From positions 1 through 64,000 of the forward strand of contig NZ_CANMGY010000006.1 of NCBI RefSeq assembly GCF_947497555.1: DNA of 64,000 bases, in the 5' to 3' direction. The notes under the pieces are model-generated. The model made no database searches. It was not told where the DNA came from and saw nothing but the letters and a program-made list of their open reading frames with translations. Shown here in pieces: positions 10,715 through 18,554 of this stretch (positions are counted from its first letter, which is position 1; each line of letters begins with the position of its first letter). This DNA comes from an uncultured Umboniibacter sp. (GTDB taxonomy: Bacteria; Pseudomonadota; Gammaproteobacteria; Pseudomonadales; DSM-25080). Both the position numbers and the translations under genes were made by a program.

Positions 10715-10724
10715 ACCCGCTCCG

Positions 10725-11858
10725 TTATGCTTTGCGCTGAGCCATCAGCTCAATAAAGTGGTCGAATAGTGGTGCTGCATCGTGTGGACCAGGACTTGCT
10801 TCAGGGTGACCCTGAAAGCTAAAGGCTGGCTTATCCGTACGGTGTATACCCTGAAGGGAACCATCAAACAATGACTTGTGAGTGGCTACGAGGTTATCGG
10901 GCAGCGAACTCTCATCAACGGCAAAGCCGTGGTTTTGCGAGGTAATCATTACCTGCTTAGTTTCAAGCACTTGCACTGGATGGTTCGCACCGTGGTGACC
11001 GAACTTCATCTTTTCGGTTTTAGCGCCAGACGCTAATGCCAGTAGCTGGTGCCCAAGGCAGATACCGAAAATCGGTAAATCGTCCTGCTCTAGCAGCGTT
11101 TGAATTGCTTCAATTGCATAAGTACATGGCTCTGGATCACCAGGGCCGTTGGAAAGGAATACGCCATCTGGCTTCATTGCCAAGACTTCGCTTGCTGGAG
11201 TCTGTGCTGGAACAACCCGAAGCTCTACACCACGATCAACGAGCATACGCATAATGTTGCGCTTGATACCGTAGTCATAGGCGACGACTTTATATGGTTT
11301 CTCAGCAGGCGAGACAAAACCTTTACCAAGCTGCCAGCTACCAACTTCCCACTTGAAGGCGTTGGATGCAGTCACTTCTTTCGCAAGGTCCATCCCCTTT
11401 AGACCGGGGAATGCCTTTGCCTTTTCAATCGCCTCTTCTGCAGATGCGAACTGACCTGCAACAATGCAACCACTCTGAGCACCCTTCTCGCGAAGGATAC
11501 GAGTCAAGCGGCGAGTATCAATATCGGCAATACCGACAATATTGTGCCTTACTAAATAGTCACTGAGGTTCTCTTTACTGCGGAAGTTTGATGCCAGTAA
11601 GGGGAGATCACGAATTACCAAGCCCTTGGCCCAAACTTTCTGCGATTCTTCATCCTCGCTGTTTGAACCCGTATTTCCAATGTGCGGGTAAGTTAGGGTA
11701 ACAATCTGTTCGGCATAGGAAGGGTCAGTCAGAATTTCTTGATAACCGGTCATTGCCGTATTGAAAACTACCTCACCACTAGCGGAACCCGTAGCACCAA
11801 TTGCAGTGCCTCGAAAAACGCTTCCATCTGCTAACGCGAGAATGGCTATGTGACTCAT
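10725..11858 (-). CDS. carA: Carbamoyl-phosphate synthase small subunit
   Basis: CarA is the glutamine amidotransferase subunit that delivers ammonia to CarB. I place the start at 11858 (MSHIAIL), giving 377 residues, because AAGGAG lies 6 bases upstream; an in-frame ATG at 11897 would add 13 non-conserved residues. The N-terminal half is the CarA-specific domain. The C-terminal half is a class I GATase with nucleophile C267 (GICLGHQ) and H351/E353 (GHPEAS). The leader upstream is about 230 nt long and looks regulatory. Confidence 0.96.
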   Translation of the reverse strand: MSHIAILALADGSVFRGTAIGATGSASGEVVFNTAMTGYQEILTDPSYAEQIVTLTYPHIGNTGSNSEDEESQKVWAKGLVIRDLPLLASNFRSKENLSDYLVRHNIVGIADIDTRRLTRILREKGAQSGCIVAGQFASAEEAIEKAKAFPGLKGMDLAKEVTASNAFKWEVGSWQLGKGFVSPAEKPYKVVAYDYGIKRNIMRMLVDRGVELRVVPAQTPASEVLAMKPDGVFLSNGPGDPEPCTYAIEAIQTLLEQDDLPIFGICLGHQLLALASGAKTEKMKFGHHGANHPVQVLETKQVMITSQNHGFAVDESSLPDNLVATHKSLFDGSLQGIHRTDKPAFSFQGHPEASPGPHDAAPLFDHFIELMAQRKA

Positions 11859-11957
11859 TTCGTCTCCTTCGAACGTAAGGCCTTGCATTTTTGGCACAAC
11901 AAAACACCTAGCCTCTCGACTACGTGATTTTCATTGAACTCAAAAACGTTCGGCTAT

Positions 11958-11989
11958 AAAAAAGCGAGATGAGCTCTCTCACCTCGCTT
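11958..11989 (-). terminator. Terminator-like hairpin in the carA leader (attenuator candidate)
   Basis: On the minus strand a 12-bp stem with one mismatch (11978-11989 with 11962-11973) closes a 4-nt loop and runs straight into TTTTTT. It lies about 100 bases before the carA start and about 105 bases after the predicted transcription start. No other gene ends here, so it most likely terminates carA transcripts conditionally. Confidence 0.65.
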
Positions 11990-11994
11990 GGAAT

Positions 11995-12119
11995 TTGATG
12001 CATGCCTGAGCGGAAAGCTCTAGCTGCCGTCGCCAAATAAAACGTTTTCCATATCGTTTATCGGCACCTGTGACGGCTCTTTGACTGGGAGCAAATTATA
12101 TCCCAACCGCATGCATCAA
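11995..12119 (-). promoter_or_regulatory. carA promoter region and structured leader
   Basis: A minus-strand TATAAT lies at 12095-12100, with no good -35. An 11-bp inverted repeat, TTGATGCATGC/GCATGCATCAA, has one arm in the promoter spacer (12109-12119) and the other in the leader (11995-12005). The leader RNA can form an extended hairpin closed by GCCGTC/GACGGC (12072-12077 with 12026-12031). Its loop side carries a 10-codon reading frame, MENVLFGDGS (12052 to 12020), with the U-rich tract GTTTTATTT. This arrangement recalls pyrimidine-controlled attenuators such as pyrBI, but I recognise no named RNA family. Confidence 0.5.
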
Positions 12120-12382
12120 GCTAGCAAAAGTTTTCGCTCGAGCATTCGTAATATTACCGACTCAGCACCGTGTAATAGGTTACATCACACCATTCAGCAA
12201 TCTTCCAAGCTCCCTTAAAAATAGACCAAGAATGCCGATGCAACCCAATTTCCTTAAACCTAAACCCAGACTAATTACTCCAACTTCGATCTATAACTCG
12301 TCTCAACGAAGTAAACGGCGCCGTTCAATCAAGAAGAAAACAAAAAGATCACTGCTCCACCCCTTGAAATTAGCGTCTACAG

Positions 12383-12410
12383 TTGCAAATTTACGCAGCA
12401 CAACGATAAT
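12383..12410 (+). promoter_or_regulatory. Probable sigma-70 promoter of the PfkB-family kinase gene
   Basis: TTGCAA (12383-12388) and GATAAT (12405-12410) are 16 bases apart and sit about 35 bases before the ATG at 12446. Upstream, 12121-12382 lies between the divergent carA and kinase genes and holds nothing else I can support. Confidence 0.5.
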
Positions 12411-12445
12411 GACCACTTTATAGACATCATCAAATGTGAGCCCAC

Positions 12446-13441
12446 ATGAACAACTACCAGATTTTTGGCCTAGGTGCTGCCCTCGTTGACACCGAAATAG
12501 AAGTGACTGATCAAGACTTGATCGACATGAATATTGATAAGGGCATTATGAGTCTTGTTGACGACGCCCGTCTTCATGAAGCCCTCGATCAACTTAATGA
12601 TCGCGGCACCGTCGCATCTCGTGCAAGTGGCGGCTCGGGCTGCAATAGCATTATCGCTGCAAGCTACTTCGGTGCCAAAAGCTATTATTGCTGTCAGGTT
12701 GCGGACGATGAAAACGGTGCCTTTTTCGCTGCTGATCTTCGCGCGGCAGGTGTCGAAAGCAATACCGGCTTCAACGATCCAGCAGGAACCACCGGGCGTT
12801 GCTTAGTACTCATTACGCCTGACGCAGAACGAACTATGAATACTTGCCTGGCAATTAGTGAAACACTATCCGTGGCAGAGTTAGATGAATCTGCAGCAGC
12901 CTCGGCAGACTGGGCTTATATAGAAGGATACCAGGTCACTTCGGCAACGGGCCGAAAAGCGGCCATTCGCCTTCGTGAGGTCGCTCGTGCGGCGGGCAAT
13001 AAAGTTGCTCTTTCACTCTCTGACCCAGCGATGGTGCAATTCTTCCGCGAAGGCATGTTACAAATCATTGGTGACGGTGTAGATCTGCTTTTCTGTAATG
13101 AACAGGAAGCACTTCAATTCACCAATACTGAAAACCTTGAAGATGCCGGCAAGTCACTTGCACAGTTCAGTACCGCGTACGTGATTACTCGTGGCGCCGA
13201 TGGCGCGGTCAGCTTCGATGGCGAGACTCATCGCACCCACTCTGCCAGTAAGGTTAAAGCGATCGATACGAATGGCGCAGGCGATATGTTCGCCGGCGCC
13301 TTCTTGGCAGCGATCTGTCAGGGAAAAAGCTGGGAGTTCGCGGGTGAGCTTGCCAGCGCCGCCAGTGGTGCCGTTGTTTCTCAGTTTGGTCCGCGTCTAA
13401 AGCCTGAGCAACACGAAGCCATAGCTGCCACCATTAGCTAA
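12446..13441 (+). CDS. PfkB-family sugar/nucleoside kinase (adenosine-kinase-like)
   Basis: This ribokinase/PfkB-family kinase transfers phosphate from ATP to a sugar or nucleoside; the substrate cannot be fixed from sequence. The 331-residue protein has the family glycine pair region (RASGGSGCNSIIAASYFGA, about 59-77) and the C-terminal signature DTNGAGDMFAGAF with catalytic D280. The overall pattern (TPDAERTMNTCLAIS) is that of bacterial proteins annotated as adenosine kinases. The gene stands alone, divergent from carA and convergent with polB. Confidence 0.85.
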   Translation: MNNYQIFGLGAALVDTEIEVTDQDLIDMNIDKGIMSLVDDARLHEALDQLNDRGTVASRASGGSGCNSIIAASYFGAKSYYCCQVADDENGAFFAADLRAAGVESNTGFNDPAGTTGRCLVLITPDAERTMNTCLAISETLSVAELDESAAASADWAYIEGYQVTSATGRKAAIRLREVARAAGNKVALSLSDPAMVQFFREGMLQIIGDGVDLLFCNEQEALQFTNTENLEDAGKSLAQFSTAYVITRGADGAVSFDGETHRTHSASKVKAIDTNGAGDMFAGAFLAAICQGKSWEFAGELASAASGAVVSQFGPRLKPEQHEAIAATIS

Positions 13442-13458
13442 TGGCTGAAGTCAATTCG

Positions 13459-15750
13459 CTAGAGGTCGAGGCCAATCTGTTGGCTAACCAGCGCCTCTAG
13501 GCTCTCACCAAATACCGCCAGTAGTGAATCCACTGCTGGCGCTATTTGCTTTTCGAGATAATGATCGTAGTCCATCTGTCGAGTAGACATACCTATTGGC
13601 TCTGGGCCAGATAGCGTAATTCTGTACTCAATCCAATCCCCGCGCTTTGGCTTTCTTGACAACATCCTTGCGGCCTTAACATGGGGCGGAATCTGTTTAT
13701 CGTAGGCATCCAATGGCTTTCTCAGACGTTTGCGATAAGCCAGCTCATCGTCAAATACACCGGTGTACATGTCGTGTGTGAGTGATATCAACCAGGCCTT
13801 CCAGTCCAAATCAAAAAATACCCGTTCAAAGAGTTCGGCCTGCACTCTACGCGCTAACACGCTCCAATCTGAACGAACGTTCTCCAGCCCCTTGAAAACG
13901 ACCTTATCACCTACCAAACCGGCGTAGCGCTTTTTGCTGCCCTGCTCTTGATGGCGAATGGTCGGCATAAAGAAGCGCTGAAAGTGCGTCTCAAACTCAA
14001 TTTCTAGCTGACTAGGCAGTTCGAATCGATCGCGAAGTTGCTGTTGCCAAAAGTCATTAAGCCCCTTCTGCAACGCTCTCCCTAAGTTGTTTGCTACCGC
14101 ATCATCAAGTTTCTCAGCCACTAGCTCTACGAACACGGAATCGGTATCACCGTAGATCACCCTGTGCCCCTGAGCTTCAATCCAGCGGGCACTTTCCTGC
14201 AGAATTTCGTGCCCCCGGCGAGTAATACTCGAGGCCAGTCGAGGATCAAAAAAACGGCATCCCGAGGACCCCAATACGCCGTAGCAACTATTCATAATAA
14301 TCTTTAACGCACTGGAACGGGCCTGATCTCCAGCAGCCTTAGCCTCATCTCTGGCACGCCAAAGTGATTCGATGATCCCCGGCAAAATACTCGCTTCACG
14401 CTGAAAATTCGCCCCATCGAAACCGGGAACCGCTGGCGCACCAGGATTCGCTTCAGCCTCCCACAGTGCACAGGGATCAACAAAGAAGGTTCGAATAATA
14501 CTGGGATAAAGGCTCTTAAAATCCAGCACCAGAACATGCTCAAACAAGCCCGGTATTGAATCCATCACAAAGCCACCGGGCGACTCAAAGGTGAACTCCC
14601 GCTGCCCCTGAAGCGGCGCGACGTAACCGGCACGATGGAGTCTAGGCAGATAGAGAAATTCGAACTGCGCCACTGACCCTCCCACCCTATCCAACTCCGC
14701 TCCGGTTAAGCGCGCTCGCTCAATGAGATAGGAGACTAAGCCAGTCTTCGCCAAGATCCGCAGGACCAACTCACAATCGATCACATTGTATTTAGCCAGT
14801 TGGCTGGGGTCTTCACGATGCCACGAGATGATTTCGTCAATACCATGACTAACGCCTATGAGTTTGCCGTCGCCTAACAACTGCTGTGACACAAATTCCA
14901 GACTATGAGAACTAAAGTGCCATCCCGCTGATTTAATTCCATCCATCGCATCCATGATGCTTCGTCCCTGCACTTTGCAGTATCGCCGTTCATCTCGATC
15001 TTCTCTCCAGGTCACCGCTTCATTATCTCGCCCAATTCGAAACGGGATGCCTAATGATTCGCAGCGCTGTTGAATCATCCACATATCGAACTGAATACAA
15101 TTCCATCCGGTCAAGATATCGGGATCAACCTGGCGCACCCAGTTGAGAAAAGCTTCGATGCATGCTCGTTCATTACTAACACCAATAAAGTGTTCGTTAG
15201 TGTCATGACCCACCACCCAAACCGCTCGCTCTTCTGGGGTCACCGCTGCAATGGAGATAATGGTATTTTGGTAGGCGTTAGTTTCGATATCAAAGCTGAG
15301 AAGCTTCAATGGCAGTTCCACTCTGGCGGGTCTAAGGTCGGGGTTGCGGAGTGTACCGCGGGAATCTAAGGCACCGCCCGTCCAAGTTGCATCACCACGA
15401 ATGAATCGTTCCATCAAAAATCGATCAGGTGGTTTAATATCGTATTCGAGTGGGAAGAGACCTTGCTCGAGCAACTCGTAGGCCGCTGATTGATGACGAG
15501 ACCAAGCATTAAAGTAAACGCCCCAGACCGATTCTTGAGCATAGGACTTGAGAGTCAGTTTGCGGCATTCCACGGCAAACCTCAACGTATTGCCAGCCTG
15601 CTGATAATCATGATCACTGAGAAAGAAAACGGGGCGTTCGCCCCGTATTTGAATACATTGAGGCTGACTTTGGGTGGCAAACCAAAACTCTAGTACAAGA
15701 TAGCCACCCACATCACGCCAGTTTCGACTCAGTAGAAGTCCCTGATTCAT
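13459..15750 (-). CDS. polB: DNA polymerase II (family B)
   Basis: Pol II is a family B polymerase with 3'-5' exonuclease, used in replication restart and translesion synthesis and SOS-induced in E. coli. The 763-residue protein has exonuclease motif FDIE (D154, E156), a YNVIDCELV exonuclease III motif near 321, polymerase motif A DFKSLYPS (410-417), motif B KIIMNSCYG (about 483-491) and motif C YGDTDS (533-538). Its ATG overlaps the stop of the upstream DUF2333 gene by 4 bases, so the two are translationally coupled. I saw no obvious LexA box, though I did not search for one systematically. Confidence 0.97.
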   Translation of the reverse strand: MNQGLLLSRNWRDVGGYLVLEFWFATQSQPQCIQIRGERPVFFLSDHDYQQAGNTLRFAVECRKLTLKSYAQESVWGVYFNAWSRHQSAAYELLEQGLFPLEYDIKPPDRFLMERFIRGDATWTGGALDSRGTLRNPDLRPARVELPLKLLSFDIETNAYQNTIISIAAVTPEERAVWVVGHDTNEHFIGVSNERACIEAFLNWVRQVDPDILTGWNCIQFDMWMIQQRCESLGIPFRIGRDNEAVTWREDRDERRYCKVQGRSIMDAMDGIKSAGWHFSSHSLEFVSQQLLGDGKLIGVSHGIDEIISWHREDPSQLAKYNVIDCELVLRILAKTGLVSYLIERARLTGAELDRVGGSVAQFEFLYLPRLHRAGYVAPLQGQREFTFESPGGFVMDSIPGLFEHVLVLDFKSLYPSIIRTFFVDPCALWEAEANPGAPAVPGFDGANFQREASILPGIIESLWRARDEAKAAGDQARSSALKIIMNSCYGVLGSSGCRFFDPRLASSITRRGHEILQESARWIEAQGHRVIYGDTDSVFVELVAEKLDDAVANNLGRALQKGLNDFWQQQLRDRFELPSQLEIEFETHFQRFFMPTIRHQEQGSKKRYAGLVGDKVVFKGLENVRSDWSVLARRVQAELFERVFFDLDWKAWLISLTHDMYTGVFDDELAYRKRLRKPLDAYDKQIPPHVKAARMLSRKPKRGDWIEYRITLSGPEPIGMSTRQMDYDHYLEKQIAPAVDSLLAVFGESLEALVSQQIGLDL

Positions 15751-16781
15751 CCGTTATTCAACAGGTCTCGTAGGTCAATTAATGCCGCGTTAGCACGCGA
15801 AATATAGTTGGATAGGACTAGCGAGTGATTCGCCAGCATCCCATAACCACTTCCGTTGAGAATCATCGGACTCCAAATCTCTCGCTGAGTACCTTCAAGT
15901 TCACGAATAATTTGTTCTAAACTCGCTTGGGCGCGCTTCTTTTCCAGTACATCGGCAAAATCAAACTCAATGGCTTTGAGTGTTTGTGCCAGACCCCAAC
16001 AGTATCCTCGTGCTTCGTAAAAAACGTCGTCAATTTCCAGCCAAGGCGTACCTACGTAGACCATTTGAGCTGACGCGGTAGACTGTTGAGCCGCGGTATC
16101 ACCCGCTAAGTCAGTATTTATTCGCGCTTCGCCCACCGAGGCCGCCAAACGCTGAGAGTATGAACCTAAGCGAGACCCAACCGTCGTCAACCATGCGTTC
16201 AAATTATCTGCTCTGGCAAAGAACTGCGCTCGTTGATTAGACTCATCGTTTAGGCGCTCTAAGTAATCCTCTAAGTACCTAACACTATCTCGATATTGCC
16301 CTTCCGAAGCGGGGAGCAGCCAAGAAAGATGATTGTAGTTTAAGTTAGGCTCAGCCTTTTTAAGCGTTTCATCCTCAGTAGATTGCGTCTGCGAGCGAGA
16401 GAACTGCTCTCGCATAGCCTTGGATAAATCACGAATTTGTACCAACGCGCCATATTCCCAATTAGGGATATTATCCAACCAGACACCCGGCGGCGTTACA
16501 TCGTTAGCCGTGTATCCCCATGGTTTATCGAGCAGCGTCTCCATTTGCACGATTAATGACTGCGTTGTGAGTGAGCCAATCACCGGATCTTGGCCAGGAT
16601 AACGTTCGGCAAATTCCTGACGAACATCGAAGGGGTCAGGCTCTGAACTAACCACGATTCCGACTATCATCATGATCACCAGATAAACGCCTAAAATGAT
16701 GATTAGCCAACGCCAAAAGCCGCCGTCCACGCGATCACCCTGATCTGTGCGCCAATTATTCCATCGTTCTTTAATCGTCAC
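15747..16781 (-). CDS. DUF2333 family membrane protein
   Basis: This is an uncharacterised inner-membrane protein of the DUF2333 family, commonly encoded next to polB in Pseudomonas relatives. I favour the GTG at 16781 (VTIKERWNN, 344 residues), preceded by a weak AGAGG, because the longer frame to 16838 overlaps the neighbouring gene. A membrane segment (WLIIILGVYLVIMMIVGIVV, about 24-43) is followed by a soluble, mostly helical, probably periplasmic domain. No catalytic motif is evident. Coupling to polB hints at a shared context, but the function is unknown. Confidence 0.8.
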   Translation of the reverse strand: MTIKERWNNWRTDQGDRVDGGFWRWLIIILGVYLVIMMIVGIVVSSEPDPFDVRQEFAERYPGQDPVIGSLTTQSLIVQMETLLDKPWGYTANDVTPPGVWLDNIPNWEYGALVQIRDLSKAMREQFSRSQTQSTEDETLKKAEPNLNYNHLSWLLPASEGQYRDSVRYLEDYLERLNDESNQRAQFFARADNLNAWLTTVGSRLGSYSQRLAASVGEARINTDLAGDTAAQQSTASAQMVYVGTPWLEIDDVFYEARGYCWGLAQTLKAIEFDFADVLEKKRAQASLEQIIRELEGTQREIWSPMILNGSGYGMLANHSLVLSNYISRANAALIDLRDLLNNG

Positions 16782-16806
16782 GTTGATACCTCTTCCCTGT
16801 TTCCGT

Positions 16807-17223
16807 TCACTGCGCCACAACGGGCAGTGTAAAGTCAATACTTACGCCTGACTCCAGCACCAGTTCAAATTGAAGTTCGGTGCCTTCCTTTAATGCGCCA
16901 ACGCCCATCATCATTACATGCAAAGCACCAGGGCTAAACTCAATCATCGAGTTCGCGGGTACTTTAATGGTATTGACATGGCGCATTGTCATCACTCCAT
17001 CCACATTTTCAACACGATGGAACATCGTGTGGCGCGCTGCAGTTGATGCTATCGAGGCTAACACAACCTCATCATCACTGGTATTTCTCAATTCGAAGTA
17101 GGCCGCTGCAACAGAGGTTCCTGGGGGCGGTAGTCTTACCTCTCCATTCGCTATCAACACGTCAGCGCTGGCCGTCGAGGTCAACACCATCATCGCGATA
17201 ATTATCCAAGTTCTTGTTCTCAT
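16807..17223 (-). CDS. PCu(A)C-type periplasmic copper chaperone
   Basis: Proteins of this family (DUF461) carry Cu(I) in the periplasm, usually towards the CuA or CuB sites of cytochrome oxidase. The 138-residue product has a Sec signal peptide (about 1-20, cleavage after TASA) and the exact copper motif H-X10-M-X21-H-X-M: H69, M80, H102, M104. It overlaps or abuts the DUF2333 gene and is divergent from the haem peroxidase gene. The first copy of a 94-bp repeat begins inside its start region. Confidence 0.9.
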   Translation of the reverse strand: MRTRTWIIIAMMVLTSTASADVLIANGEVRLPPPGTSVAAAYFELRNTSDDEVVLASIASTAARHTMFHRVENVDGVMTMRHVNTIKVPANSMIEFSPGALHVMMMGVGALKEGTELQFELVLESGVSIDFTLPVVAQ

Positions 17224-17311
17224 CTGCCAGTTTACACTCCCTTACATATTTTCCAGGACAAGGCCTGCTCTCATCATACGATCAAATAAGTCATGAGGGT
17301 AGGTACTAGAC
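17218..17311 (+). repeat. 94-bp upstream repeat, copy 1 (peroxidase gene side)
   Basis: This block aligns without gaps to 18458-18551, with about 21 differences in 94 bases by hand count. Both copies contain GGACAA, 17 bases, then CGATC or CGTCT (here 17256-17261 and 17279-17283), which resembles an extracytoplasmic-function (ECF) sigma promoter. Both also end with GGTAGGTACTAG. Here the block begins at the start of the copper chaperone gene and ends about 118 bases before the peroxidase start, so its ribosome-site-like end is orphaned. Confidence 0.8.
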
Positions 17312-17429
17312 TAGCTGTTTGTAAAAATCGTGCTCGCGCTCGCGCTATCAATAGTTTTTCTGCGAACTTGCCACTTTTTCTCGACCAACTAAGCTCAACG
17401 TTCCCACGGACGTATACGGAGCTAAATTC

Positions 17430-18395
17430 GTGATAAAAGTAAGCCTGCTTTCTTCAATCATTATAGGCGTAACCTCAATGACGGTTACTGCCAACCCAAC
17501 TTCCGATCCCACTGCACTTGACTTTATCAACCTCTTCGAAAGGCAAAGCGGAACACACGCTGGCGTTCGCAAAGCTCATGCTAAAGGCATCTGCCTGAGT
17601 GGCACGTTCACTCCAGAATCGAATAACTACTCAGACTCACCAATCTTCACCGAAGAGAGCAAGATCTTGCTGCGTTTTTCCCTGGGTGGAGGAAACCCAA
17701 GCCTCTCCGATAACGCGGGTGGTCCGCGAGGTGCTGCCGTACGATTTTTTGCCAGCGATGGGAGTGTTCACAATATAGCAGGATTAACGGTACCGCTATT
17801 TGCCGGATCAACGCCTGCAGACTTTTTCACACTATTGGAACTCAGCGAGCCTGGCCCCGACGGAACAGTAGACCAGCAAGCTCTGAGTGAGTACGTGGCG
17901 TCAGTTCCAGCTATTGCAGCTCGATCGGTATGGATGGCGACGCACAACGCTCCCTCCAGCTATGCATCAGCCAACTATTATGGCGTGCATACTTTCTTCT
18001 TTATGAAAGGTGATAAGCGTCAAAAATTTCGCTGGACACTTCTACCAGACGGTGGCGAGCGTTTGCTCGAAGATGGTGAAAGCCTAACTGATGATCAATA
18101 TCGCACAGAGCTCGAAACCGCACTGGCCTCAGACTACATTGAATTTAACTGGGAAGCCCAAATAGGGACCGATGAAGATACTGACGTCGACCCTGGGCAA
18201 CTTTGGCCCGAGGAACGGCCTCGAATTAATCTAGGAAAAATGACTATTCAAAGTTTCGCTGATAATCAATGCGACGCCTTTACCTTTGACCCAGTGCAAG
18301 TCACTTCAGGGTTTGCAATTTCGGACGACCCAGTACTAATGATGCGTTCAGCTGCCTATGCAATCTCCTACGGTAAACGACTAAGCGGGAATTAA
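17430..18395 (+). CDS. Periplasmic catalase-like haem peroxidase (SrpA type)
   Basis: This is a minimal-catalase-fold haem protein that probably acts as a peroxidase in the periplasm. The 321-residue product starts with GTG and has a likely signal sequence (about 1-21). It keeps the distal histidine in RKAHAKG (H50) and the proximal R-x3-Y pair (R306, Y310) that holds the haem in catalases. Length and the absence of the catalase wrapping region fit the SrpA/catalase-related peroxidase group. It lies between the copper chaperone and dsbD, where Pseudomonas has neither. It appears to share upstream control with dsbD. Confidence 0.85.
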   Translation: MIKVSLLSSIIIGVTSMTVTANPTSDPTALDFINLFERQSGTHAGVRKAHAKGICLSGTFTPESNNYSDSPIFTEESKILLRFSLGGGNPSLSDNAGGPRGAAVRFFASDGSVHNIAGLTVPLFAGSTPADFFTLLELSEPGPDGTVDQQALSEYVASVPAIAARSVWMATHNAPSSYASANYYGVHTFFFMKGDKRQKFRWTLLPDGGERLLEDGESLTDDQYRTELETALASDYIEFNWEAQIGTDEDTDVDPGQLWPEERPRINLGKMTIQSFADNQCDAFTFDPVQVTSGFAISDDPVLMMRSAAYAISYGKRLSGN

Positions 18396-18457
18396 TCTAA
18401 GAGATTCCTGCTTGTCGAATTCCAGCCTGCCATCGCGGTAAATACCCAATTTCTTAA

Positions 18458-18551
18458 TCTCATCCGACAGTTTACACTGCCTTACGAATTTACGAGGACA
18501 ACGTCTGTTCTCCTCATACGTCTAAATATGCTGTAAAGGTAGGTACTAGCC
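18458..18551 (+). repeat. 94-bp upstream repeat, copy 2 (dsbD promoter region)
   Basis: This is the second copy of the 94-bp block, immediately before the dsbD ATG at 18555. GGACAA is at 18496-18501 and CGTCT at 18519-18523. The terminal AAAGGTAGG serves as ribosome binding site. Conservation at about 78% over the full block while the genes differ suggests that the block is a promoter-operator unit, not leftover coding sequence. Confidence 0.8.
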
Positions 18552-18554
18552 AAC

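Noticed and set aside
10725-11897. Longer carA start at 11897
   Set aside because: The internal ATG at 11858 has AAGGAG at proper spacing and matches conserved CarA N-termini.
12232-12423. Small basic open frame before the PfkB-family kinase gene
   Set aside because: No ribosome binding site and a low-complexity Lys/Arg/Ser composition with no family resemblance; it overlaps the probable kinase promoter.
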